From: VXYL01 sp965200375
GTDB taxonomy: Bacteria > Pseudomonadota > Gammaproteobacteria > Pseudomonadales > Azotimanducaceae
Assembly (NCBI GenBank): GCA_965200375.1
Contig: OZ241353.1
Location: forward strand, 3,534,001 to 3,598,000
Length of the DNA: 64,000 nt
Direction of reading: 5' to 3'
Shown here: in pieces, positions 46,059 to 53,697 of the stretch
Position numbering within the stretch: the first letter of the stretch is position 1
Layout: each line of letters opens with the position of its first letter
Position numbers and translations under genes: made by a program
Notes under the pieces: model-generated
What the model saw: only the letters and a program-made list of their open reading frames with translations
Database searches by the model: none
Told to the model about the DNA's origin: nothing

Positions 46059-47108
46059 CTACCGCGAAGGCGCAATCCAGCCGCCTTCTTGCAATCTGTC
46101 GGCTGCGATCTTCAGTTGACGTTCGGTGAATCGACGCTTGCGCTTTCCCCATGCCCGAACCAGCTGCGTCAAATGGCCAAAGTTCCGAGGCTCTTCCCGG
46201 TCCGCAACCCAATGCACGGTTGCCAGGAGTTCGAGGCCGTAGCCGGTCTCGAAACCCTCGACGAGGCTACGCACACGTTGCATGCGCTGCCGAACGTCTT
46301 TGTCCGAGTCTAGGACCGCTTGCGCGTCTTCGACAGCCCCAGGCACCAACTCGAGCGGCTTGCTTGGCCCGTCGCCTCCGTCGTAGTAGCCGGAGATGAA
46401 GTGTCCTTCGACGGCATTAAGTTGATACCGCAGGTTCTCGGCATAGGGGCCGTAGATGCCTTTGACGAACCGCAGCTGCAGCGGCTCGCCAGCCACTTGC
46501 ATGAAGTACATCAGCTTGTGTACTTCCAACAGCGTGATCTCAGGATCGAGCAACACCCGTATGTACCCATCCATCAACATCACCAGCGTTGCTCGCGCTG
46601 GCGTCATTTTCGGAACGTCGGTGGATCGGTTCGCTCGCCTATCCAGTGGACCGCCGCCCGGCTCGAACACCACGACATCGACGTCAGGGAGTTCCGAAAG
46701 CGACCTCTCCAACAGAGGGCGAATCTCCCCGTTCCAGTCCAAGCCGCCAAGCCCGCTGCCGAGGGGCGGGAGTACGATCGAGCGTATGCCTCGTTCCTTG
46801 ATCTCTTCGATCAGCGACTTCAAGCCGGACTCGATGTCCTCCAAGCGGCTCTTGCCTTTCCAATGCCTCTTGGTTGGGAAATTAATGATGTAGCGGGGGC
46901 TGCCCAAGTTCGCCGTCTCGAACACGAACACTTCGCCCGGCTTCATCTCCTTTCGCTCGCAGCGCTCCGCATACGCCTTGAAGTTCTCCGGGAATGCCCG
47001 CTTGAACTGCAATGCCACGCCGCGACCCATCACGCCGACGCAGTTGACGGTGTTGACCAGCGCCTCGGCATCCTCGGAGAAGATGTCGCCCACTTTGAAC
47101 TCGATCAT
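46059..47108 (-). CDS. darG: DarG antitoxin, macrodomain DNA ADP-ribosyl glycohydrolase
   Basis: A 349-residue protein. Residues 1 to about 150 are a macrodomain: VNTVNCVGVMGRGVALQFKR, RYIINFPTKRHWKGKS and LPPLGSGLGGLDW are the DarG/TARG1-type ADP-ribose pocket. The rest is a helical C-terminal domain (LEVHKLMYFMQVAGEPLQLR onward) that in known systems binds and blocks DarT. DarG removes ADP-ribose from thymidine-modified single-stranded DNA. It starts 22 bp after the darT stop. DarTG modules protect against phage, which fits the surrounding restriction genes. Confidence 0.93.
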   Translation of the reverse strand: MIEFKVGDIFSEDAEALVNTVNCVGVMGRGVALQFKRAFPENFKAYAERCERKEMKPGEVFVFETANLGSPRYIINFPTKRHWKGKSRLEDIESGLKSLIEEIKERGIRSIVLPPLGSGLGGLDWNGEIRPLLERSLSELPDVDVVVFEPGGGPLDRRANRSTDVPKMTPARATLVMLMDGYIRVLLDPEITLLEVHKLMYFMQVAGEPLQLRFVKGIYGPYAENLRYQLNAVEGHFISGYYDGGDGPSKPLELVPGAVEDAQAVLDSDKDVRQRMQRVRSLVEGFETGYGLELLATVHWVADREEPRNFGHLTQLVRAWGKRKRRFTERQLKIAADRLQEGGWIAPSR

Positions 47109-47130
47109 CGCCCTTCCTTCCTCGTACCGC

Positions 47131-47784
47131 CTAGTAGTACCAGTCTCGCTTGACTTCCACGCGGGGCTGGTGGCCGCTCTTCGCGAGCGCCTTTGCCACT
47201 TGCCGCCGCACCGTGTCGGTCATTACGCCGATCCGAGAGACCAACTGCCAAGGGAAGCGGTTCTCAACAAGGAACTCCGCCTGCTTATTCTCCTGGATCA
47301 TTGGATCGCGCCAGTCTCTCGCTTTCACAGCGTCCCAGTCGATGTCGCCGAGATCGTCCAGCGTACATCGGTCCTCAAAGTATCTAGCGCCAGCGTTCGT
47401 GAGCGTGAAGGCCCATCGCAGGCCGGAGTCGTCCGCCCAACGCACGGTCTGCCGCAGGTCAGCGACGAGATGGACGATGGGGTCCTGGCCACCACGATAC
47501 GCCAATGCCGGGTGGTTGGCACGGGCCAGCAAGAACAGCATGACGGAGCGTGGCCAGAAATAGAACGGCACGCACTCTCCGACCTTCAGCGTCGGGTGGC
47601 TCGTCAGTGGGTGCGACATGCGACGTTGCTTGATTTCGCCAATCCCGATCGTGGTACCGGCCAACGAGCGCTTGGCCGCCTCCGCGTCGCACCAAAGGCA
47701 ACCCTCCTTGATGATGGACGGCAAGCGGTCGACGTGGATGATATGCACGATCTTGGGGTTCTTTGGGACGGTCTTTGACGGCAT
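47131..47784 (-). CDS. darT: DarT toxin, DNA ADP-ribosyltransferase
   Basis: A 217-residue DUF4433/DarT-type ADP-ribosyltransferase that modifies thymidines in single-stranded DNA. The start MPSKTVPKNPKIVHIIHVDR and the sequence IVHIIHVDRLPSIIKEGCLW match the family NAD-binding first strand. The FYFWPRSVMLFLL segment and the late QAEFLVENRFPW, holding the catalytic glutamate region, are also present. It begins 6 bp after the mod stop and is followed by darG, so mod, darT and darG are probably cotranscribed. Confidence 0.93.
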   Translation of the reverse strand: MPSKTVPKNPKIVHIIHVDRLPSIIKEGCLWCDAEAAKRSLAGTTIGIGEIKQRRMSHPLTSHPTLKVGECVPFYFWPRSVMLFLLARANHPALAYRGGQDPIVHLVADLRQTVRWADDSGLRWAFTLTNAGARYFEDRCTLDDLGDIDWDAVKARDWRDPMIQENKQAEFLVENRFPWQLVSRIGVMTDTVRRQVAKALAKSGHQPRVEVKRDWYY

Positions 47785-47790
47785 GGCACC

Positions 47791-50613
47791 TCAGACCCTC
47801 ACCACCTTCATCACCTCATCCCCCAAGTGGTTGATAACCTTAACAGCAATCCGCCCAGACTGCGGCTTCTCGAACGGCCGGGACACGTCGCTGTAGAGCG
47901 TGTTCCAGGCATCCGCGTCGATCTCCGCCTTGAGCGTCGTCTTCAACGACTTGTAGGGATCGGTGGCGTTGGCGCCCAGGAAGTACGCGTGGCGAACGAA
48001 GAAGCTCTCGCCGTTGTAGTCCGTATCGACGAACCAGCAGGCGATGCCGTCGGCGTTGTCGCTGCGGATGTCGCCGGAGCCGGGGTGGTAGACGTCCACG
48101 CCGTGGACGCGCACGCGCAGTTGGCCGCCATCCGCTTCCTCCACGGCGATGTCCGGTTCGCCGAAGACGACGAACAGGTTGCCCTTGCCGGTGTTCTTCA
48201 AGTCTTCGGCCATGTGCAGGTCGGCGTTCATGCGCGCCTTCAGCACGGACAACGCGCCGAGCTTCGCGAACTCGGAGGCGCCGGCGTCGTAGTTGAAGGC
48301 GCAGGCGATGAGGACGTCGAAGCCGGCTTCGGCGGCTTCCCGGGCGGCGTCCACCAAGTCGGGGCGGGAGACGGTGCCGAACTCCGGGCCGACGAAGATG
48401 CCGGCGCGACGCTCGCTGCCCGTCTCCTCGTCGCCTTCCGGGTAGCGGCCTTCGGCGCAGACGGCATCGCCGGGCCAAGGGGTGAGCGCGGTGAAGGCGA
48501 TCCTGTCTTCCTTGTGCGCCTGCTGGACGCCGGCGGTGCGCAGGTTGTCGAGAATGATGGCGGCGAAGTCGCGTTTCTCGCCGCCAGTCACCTGATAGAC
48601 GGCCCTCGCCTCGGCGACGCCGTCCGCGTCCGGGGGTTCCGTTTGCGCGTCCAAGACGCGGTGGGGTGACAGGCTCTCCACGGTGAACGGGCCGGCCACG
48701 CGGACGCGCTTCTTGTCCTCGAAGGGGCGGTCGTAGAGGTGTTCGTAGTCCGCCTTGGCGGCGATGGAGGCGTCGATCTCCCGCTGCCGTTCGACGCGCC
48801 CCTCCCACCACTCGGCATGAAGCCGCTGGGCTTCCTCTGGCCACTCGGCTTCCGCGTTGCGCGGAATCTCCCACTCTTCCCACTTCTGTTTGAGAGCCTT
48901 GTTGAGCTTCTCGTGCAGCGGTTCCAGCGTGGCTTGGTGGTTGTCGAAGATGACGTCGATCTCGGCGTTGTTGGCGATGGACTTGAGGGTGATGTGCGGC
49001 ACACGCTCGTAGACAAAGCCCTGCCGGACCGCGCCCTGCGTTGGGCTCTCGGAGGGTGCCTTGTGCGAGAGTTCGGCCTCCTTCTGCCGCCCCTCGGGTG
49101 AATCTGCAAGCAAGTAGTAGGGATAGCGGGCGCCCATGACGCGGGCGCGGGCCAAGGCCAGGGCGACGCGGGAGGTGTCGATGGTGATCCAGCGCCGCCC
49201 CCACTGCTCGGCGACGTAGGCCGTGGTGCCGGAACCGCAGGTGGGATCCAGCACCAGATCGCCGGGGTCGGTGGTCATCAGGATGCAGCGCTCAATCACC
49301 TTCGACGAAGTCTGCACGGCGTAGATCTTGGGATCGGCCCTGCTCGTTATTCCACCAGACACATCACTCCAGAAGTTGTCTAGCCCTATCGCTCGAAAGT
49401 CATCAAAGTACTTCCGGAACGCAATGTTGTTACCAGTCCGCAGTACACGGTCAGCCCGAATGACGCGGCCCATGCCGGCGCTGGATGTGCGCCATCCGCC
49501 AGTGGTTGGCCGATATGTTCTGCCACAGTAGACAACGGGGAACAGCGTCGTGCGGGACGCAGACCGAGATGTTAGGCCTTGATCCCTAAACCATCGTAAA
49601 TGATCGGATGTGCGCAGATCATCCTCTGTAGCTCTTCGTTCCGTAAGGTCCGGCAAGCGGATTGTCTTGTATCGAGTCGCGCCTTCTCCGCCTGGTAGAA
49701 GCAGCCGGAACAACGCTCGGTACTTTGCCTTGCTGCTATCCCTGCAAAACCACACCAAGTAGTTGCTTGTGTTATCTAGGTACTGAGAGCCCAAGCCAAC
49801 TGACGTCTTGAGCGAGATCAGACTAATGAAATTCTCCGCTCCAAAGACCTCATCCATCAACGCCCGCACCCGATGTACGTTCTCGTCCCCGATCTGCACG
49901 AACACCGAGCCGCTCTCCGTCAGCAGATCCCTTGCCACCGTCAGCCGGTCGCGCAGATAGGTCAGGTACGAGTGGATGCCGTCCCGCCAAGTGTCCCGAA
50001 ACGCCTTCACCTGCTCCGGTTCCCGGGTGATGTGCTCGGCCTTGCCGTCCTTCACGTCGCGGCTGGTGGTGGACCACTGGAAGTTGGAGTTGAACTTGAT
50101 GCCGTAGGGCGGGTCGATGTAGATGCACTGCACCTTGCCGCGCAGGCCCTCGCGTTCGGCCAGGGACGCCATCACTTGCAGGCTGTCGCCGAGGATCATG
50201 CGGTTCGCCCAGTTGGCGTCGTGCTGGTAGAACTCGGTGCGGGCGTTGTCGTCCGGCAGGCCGTTGAAGTCCGCGAAGAGATCCACTTGCGGTGCCTCTT
50301 GGGCCCGCGTCTCGGCGCTCTGCCGCAAGAGGTCGTCGATCAACGCCTTCGGGTGAACCTTCTCCTGAATGAAGAGCGGCGGCGCCGGCACCACGAGATC
50401 GGCCCAGTCCTGCACGTCCTTCCCACGCCACACCAGCTGCGGGTCCAAGTCCCGGTTGGTGCGCTCGTAGGCCACCTCGATGGGCGAGCGATCATCCGCC
50501 GCCAACGCCGTCTGGTACTCCGCCGTGGGAATGTTCTTGCGCGAGGCGTCCTCGTGCGTCAACGCCTCCACGCGCTTCGGCGTCCGCTGCTTCGCTCTCC
50601 TGGCCACAATCAC
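47791..50613 (-). CDS. mod: Type III-like restriction-modification DNA methyltransferase (Mod)
   Basis: A 940-residue N6-adenine (beta-class order) methyltransferase. The catalytic motif IV is IYIDPPYG with DPPY at 167-170. The SAM-binding motif I is LVLDPTCGSGTTAYVAEQWG (454-473) and comes after motif IV. A long C-terminal half carries target recognition and Res-binding functions. The partner Res (at 59.9-63.1 kb) is separated from it by accessory defence genes; in typical type III systems mod directly precedes res. The GTG start was used; the next candidates lie well inside conserved sequence. The first roughly 65 codons occur again, diverged, at 52.6-52.8 kb. Confidence 0.92.
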   Translation of the reverse strand: MIVARRAKQRTPKRVEALTHEDASRKNIPTAEYQTALAADDRSPIEVAYERTNRDLDPQLVWRGKDVQDWADLVVPAPPLFIQEKVHPKALIDDLLRQSAETRAQEAPQVDLFADFNGLPDDNARTEFYQHDANWANRMILGDSLQVMASLAEREGLRGKVQCIYIDPPYGIKFNSNFQWSTTSRDVKDGKAEHITREPEQVKAFRDTWRDGIHSYLTYLRDRLTVARDLLTESGSVFVQIGDENVHRVRALMDEVFGAENFISLISLKTSVGLGSQYLDNTSNYLVWFCRDSSKAKYRALFRLLLPGGEGATRYKTIRLPDLTERRATEDDLRTSDHLRWFRDQGLTSRSASRTTLFPVVYCGRTYRPTTGGWRTSSAGMGRVIRADRVLRTGNNIAFRKYFDDFRAIGLDNFWSDVSGGITSRADPKIYAVQTSSKVIERCILMTTDPGDLVLDPTCGSGTTAYVAEQWGRRWITIDTSRVALALARARVMGARYPYYLLADSPEGRQKEAELSHKAPSESPTQGAVRQGFVYERVPHITLKSIANNAEIDVIFDNHQATLEPLHEKLNKALKQKWEEWEIPRNAEAEWPEEAQRLHAEWWEGRVERQREIDASIAAKADYEHLYDRPFEDKKRVRVAGPFTVESLSPHRVLDAQTEPPDADGVAEARAVYQVTGGEKRDFAAIILDNLRTAGVQQAHKEDRIAFTALTPWPGDAVCAEGRYPEGDEETGSERRAGIFVGPEFGTVSRPDLVDAAREAAEAGFDVLIACAFNYDAGASEFAKLGALSVLKARMNADLHMAEDLKNTGKGNLFVVFGEPDIAVEEADGGQLRVRVHGVDVYHPGSGDIRSDNADGIACWFVDTDYNGESFFVRHAYFLGANATDPYKSLKTTLKAEIDADAWNTLYSDVSRPFEKPQSGRIAVKVINHLGDEVMKVVRV

Positions 50614-50898
50614 CCTCTTGGGCAGCCCTGTGTTCGCCCCAAAACACGCTTACGGGCGATTGGGCGTATTGTTACACACGCCGGGGTGCGGGTGGCTGCG
50701 CCGTTGGCCTCTTGTCTTTGGACGACGGTCGCCTCGTCGCCGCCTCCAGCGCCATCCAGCCACCACCAACCACGCGGCCCGAGCGCTGCATCGACGGTGC
50801 TAGACTGCTTCGCACCGGCTCGGGGCAGAGCGTCAAACTGGCTGGCTAGGCACCCTGGCGCAACTGGGGTCGCCGCACGAGGCCACGAGAGGACGAGG
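50614..50898. other. Divergent intergenic region between mod and a small ORF
   Basis: A 285-bp gap between the mod start and an opposite-strand gene. It holds a weak inverted repeat GGCGT...ACGCC around 50,663-50,682 with TGTTAC between the arms, which could be a promoter or operator for mod. There is no RNA-like fold or coding likeness I can support. Confidence 0.35.
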
Positions 50899-51447
50899 AT
50901 GGTCAAAGAGCTAAAGCGCCCCAACACGGAGGCAAAGGCCAAGGGGCCCTTGGCAGATGAACTTCGGCTGCTAGTTGGCCGCCACGGCTTCAAGGCGGTT
51001 AGTCTTGAACTCCGGATGTTGAAGGCCGAGCAACGGCCTGTCCGCCAACGACACCGCGATACTCAAGCGAGAGCTGGACAGCGCAACCGAAAGGCAAACG
51101 CAATTGAGTACGTCCAAAAGTTGGACGTAGATGCCGACAAGCGCCCCGCCGTGATGGCACTGGCGGAGCGATTCGAGGCGAAGCGCTTTCTGCCATCGTG
51201 CGCGGACATCAGAAACTTCTGCGCCATCTACGACATCGAACCGCCGGCGTCGAAGTCCAGGGCTGCGGCGATACCGAGGCTGTTCAAGTATTTTGCCGCG
51301 ATGGACGCGAAGGACGTCGAACGCCTCTCGACGGACGAGGCGTACTCCGGCCCCTCAGAATTGGGGCCGCTCGCCGAGGCAATCCGCCGGCATGGCCGGG
51401 CTGCGCGGAATCCAGCATCCAAGAGCGTCCACACGCCCACCGGATAG
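50899..51447 (+). CDS. Hypothetical protein of the defence island
   Basis: A 182-residue protein I do not recognise. It is rich in lysine and arginine in its first third (PNTEAKAKGPLADELRLLVG), then has helices with FEAKRFLPSCADIRNFCAIY and ends with a helix containing STDEAYSGPSELGPLAEAIR. No membrane helix, signal peptide or known catalytic motif. It is the only plus-strand gene within the island and starts after GAGGACGA. Its 3' end overlaps the convergent AAA ATPase gene by 93 bp. The basic N-terminus could bind nucleic acid, which is speculation. Confidence 0.6.
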   Translation: MVKELKRPNTEAKAKGPLADELRLLVGRHGFKAVSLELRMLKAEQRPVRQRHRDTQARAGQRNRKANAIEYVQKLDVDADKRPAVMALAERFEAKRFLPSCADIRNFCAIYDIEPPASKSRAAAIPRLFKYFAAMDAKDVERLSTDEAYSGPSELGPLAEAIRRHGRAARNPASKSVHTPTG

Positions 51448-52509
51448 GCAGCATCCATTTGGCGAGCACTGGTAGGCCGAAGCCCGCTCCTCGGAAGCGG
51501 CAGCAGCGGAAAGTCCGTCATTGCCAAACTCCTTGCCAACGGACGCACGTTGCCTTGCCGACCATTGCGTCAGCCGTTCCGCCACGATGGTGGCCATCGG
51601 CTTCTCGCCCATCGCCAAGATGCTCCGTCGCCGCACGTCGCGGCAGAACTCCTCGGCCTCGGCGTAGCTCACCTTGCTCAAGCGTTTCGCGATCGTCTCC
51701 GGGGCCCTGCCCATCGGCTCGTCCAACGTGGCTGCGAAACACTCGATGTAGATGGTGAGGTCCTTCCTTGAGGGCGGATTGAGCAGCAGCCGAACTTGGA
51801 ATCGCCGCCACACGGCACGGTCGAGCAGTTCCGCATGGTTGGTTGCCGCCACCACCACCGTGTAGCTCGGCAGATCGTCCACCTGCATCAGCAGCGAGGT
51901 GACCACGCGCTTGATCTCGCCAGTCTCGTGCAGGTCGCCCCGCTCCTTGCCCACCGCGTCGAACTCGTCGAAGAACAGCACGCAGGGCGTGGTGCGGGCG
52001 TAGTCGAAAACGCGCTTCAGCCTTGCCGCCGTCTCGCCGAGGAAGCTGCCGATCATCGCTTCGTAGCGCACCACGAAGAACGGCACCGCCAGCGCTTCCG
52101 CAATGGCCTCTGCCAAGGACGCCTTGCCGTTGCCGGGCGGGCCGACGAGCAGCACACGGTGCCTTGGCTCCATGGAGTGCGTGCGCAGCACCGACCCACG
52201 GTGCTGTTCTTCGATCAGCTCCCGGCACGCTTCGAGGTTGACGTCCGAGAGCATCAGGTCTTCAAGCCGCCGGCGGGGCGTGAGCTCGATGAGGAACTCG
52301 CGGTGCGGCGCCCTGGCAGGCCCGACGAATCCGCCGCCCAACGGGGGGTTGCCATTCACATGCATGGCCTCGGCCAGTCGGTCCGCCAGCACGTTGTGGC
52401 GCTTCGCCCGTTCCTCGGCAATGATGGCTTCCGCCGCCGCCCGAACTGCCTTGGTGTCGCCGCACGAGCCGGCCTTCACCAGCGTCAGCAGCAGATCGCT
52501 TCGAGCCAT
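51355..52509 (-). CDS. AAA+ ATPase with altered Walker A
   Basis: A 384-residue AAA+ protein, closest in layout to single-domain FtsH/CDC48-like ATPases found in defence loci (often beside an S8 peptidase, absent here). The Walker A reads GPPGNGKA (123-130), so the usual Thr/Ser after the lysine is Ala, followed by Ser. Walker B is VLFFDEFDA (177-185), sensor 1 AATNH (221-225) and the arginine-finger region RAVWRRF. Loss of the Mg-binding Thr should weaken ATP hydrolysis unless the next Ser compensates. The last roughly 60 residues have no family likeness and run antisense to the neighbouring gene's end. Confidence 0.8.
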   Translation of the reverse strand: MARSDLLLTLVKAGSCGDTKAVRAAAEAIIAEERAKRHNVLADRLAEAMHVNGNPPLGGGFVGPARAPHREFLIELTPRRRLEDLMLSDVNLEACRELIEEQHRGSVLRTHSMEPRHRVLLVGPPGNGKASLAEAIAEALAVPFFVVRYEAMIGSFLGETAARLKRVFDYARTTPCVLFFDEFDAVGKERGDLHETGEIKRVVTSLLMQVDDLPSYTVVVAATNHAELLDRAVWRRFQVRLLLNPPSRKDLTIYIECFAATLDEPMGRAPETIAKRLSKVSYAEAEEFCRDVRRRSILAMGEKPMATIVAERLTQWSARQRASVGKEFGNDGLSAAAASEERASAYQCSPNGCCLSGGRVDALGCWIPRSPAMPADCLGERPQF

Positions 52510-52615
52510 GCTCGGTCCTCGCTCGGACATGCCCTTGCTCTCGATGGCATAGAGCCTAAACCATAGGAAGCGGCGGCGTCAGACGGCGGTTTCGATGTGG
52601 TGGCAGTCCTCGTGC

Positions 52616-52819
52616 TCGGCCCAGTCCTGCATATCCTTGCCACGCCACACCAGCTGCGGGTCCAAGTCCCGGTTTGGTGCGCTCATAGGCCACCTGGATG
52701 GGCGAGCGGTCGTCGGCCGCCAACGCCGTCTGATACTCCGCCGTGGGGATGTTCTTGCGCGAAGCGTCGTCGTGCGTCAACGCCGTGACTTCCTTGGGCT
52801 TGCGGTCTTTCGCGGCATC
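52616..52819 (-). pseudogene. Truncated, frameshifted copy of the mod 5' end
   Basis: About 68 codons matching the mod N-terminus (ALTHDDASRKNIPTAEYQTA, then LAADDRSPIQVAYERT), homologous to about 50,399-50,600. One extra A after AYERT (ACCAAACCGG versus ACCAACCGG in mod) shifts the frame. Undoing it restores NRDLDPQLVWRGKDMQDWA before homology ends. The rest of mod is missing. It directly follows the TOPRIM-like gene, whose stop is at 52,822. It cannot make a functional methyltransferase. Confidence 0.82.
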
Positions 52820-52821
52820 GT

Positions 52822-53697
52822 CTAGCTGGCCCGTGCCGGCGTGGTCGGCTTGTCAGACGACTTCTGCCAAGGCACGGCCTGCAGAAAGCGCACGAGGTCT
52901 TCGCTGAGCTTGCACCCCTCGAACTGTGCAGTCGGTATGCCCTCCCGAGCAACCATCGTCGACAATGGCGCTCCCGGATGCTGGAACTGACCGGCCGAGG
53001 TGATGATGGCCTTCAGCCGATTCGCCTCGCTCCCAGATGCAGGCTCATCTCCTTGCTTACCTCCATTGATGAAGGCCTCCGCTTCACCGAAGTGGCTCGG
53101 CCAAGCGGCCGCTGCCAGAGGGGCTAGGTGATCTTCGAGCGTACCGGTGGGATCCGAGGGCGACTTGTGGATGATGAACACGCCCACATGGCACGTCGGC
53201 GCGTCTACCCAGCCGGCGTGGTCAGCCGCCGATAGGTCTCCAAAGTGTTGCCGATAGCTCTTGCGGAAGGCGGCCAGCGTCGCTTCCAGATCTTCGTCGG
53301 CGTCCAGCAGCAGCGCGGTGGCGTAGCGCGAGATGTCCACGGCGCCTACGTCCAGAGCATCATCCAAGTCGCGAAGCAGGCCGACCACCGCACCAGCCTG
53401 CTGCTTGCCGTTCGCTCGAATCAGCACATAGATGGTCTGCGCATTTTCATCCACAACGGCGGACTCGAACTGCGGCAGCGGCGGATAGGCTGTTGCTCGC
53501 AGCGTGAGGGCATCGGGGTTCCGTTCAAGTCGCCGAGCTATCAGCCCCTTGCCCGACCGTGGCGGCATGCTCCCGAAGGGCGACGGAAGTTCCCCGATGG
53601 GGCGGTCGAACCAGTCGCAGCCTGCCAACGAACCCAAACTTCGTTGAACAAAGATGATCTCATGCCGCCCTTCGCAGATCACGAGCACCGCCTTCAC
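52822..53697 (-). CDS. TOPRIM-like protein, partner of the ParB-AAA ATPase
   Basis: A 291-residue protein, not named in any family I can be sure of. It starts VKAVLVICEGRHEIIFVQRS, with the EG pair at 9-10 followed by a helix, and has ALLLDADED with DADED at 132-136. The E and DxD spacing resembles the TOPRIM catalytic core of OLD-family and AriB/DUF4435-type nucleases and of DUF4276 proteins, which also follow AAA ATPase genes. The GTG start overlaps the stop of the ATPase gene (GTGA), so the two should be made in fixed ratio. A nuclease or nuclease-like effector role is inferred. Confidence 0.75.
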   Translation of the reverse strand: MKAVLVICEGRHEIIFVQRSLGSLAGCDWFDRPIGELPSPFGSMPPRSGKGLIARRLERNPDALTLRATAYPPLPQFESAVVDENAQTIYVLIRANGKQQAGAVVGLLRDLDDALDVGAVDISRYATALLLDADEDLEATLAAFRKSYRQHFGDLSAADHAGWVDAPTCHVGVFIIHKSPSDPTGTLEDHLAPLAAAAWPSHFGEAEAFINGGKQGDEPASGSEANRLKAIITSAGQFQHPGAPLSTMVAREGIPTAQFEGCKLSEDLVRFLQAVPWQKSSDKPTTPARAS

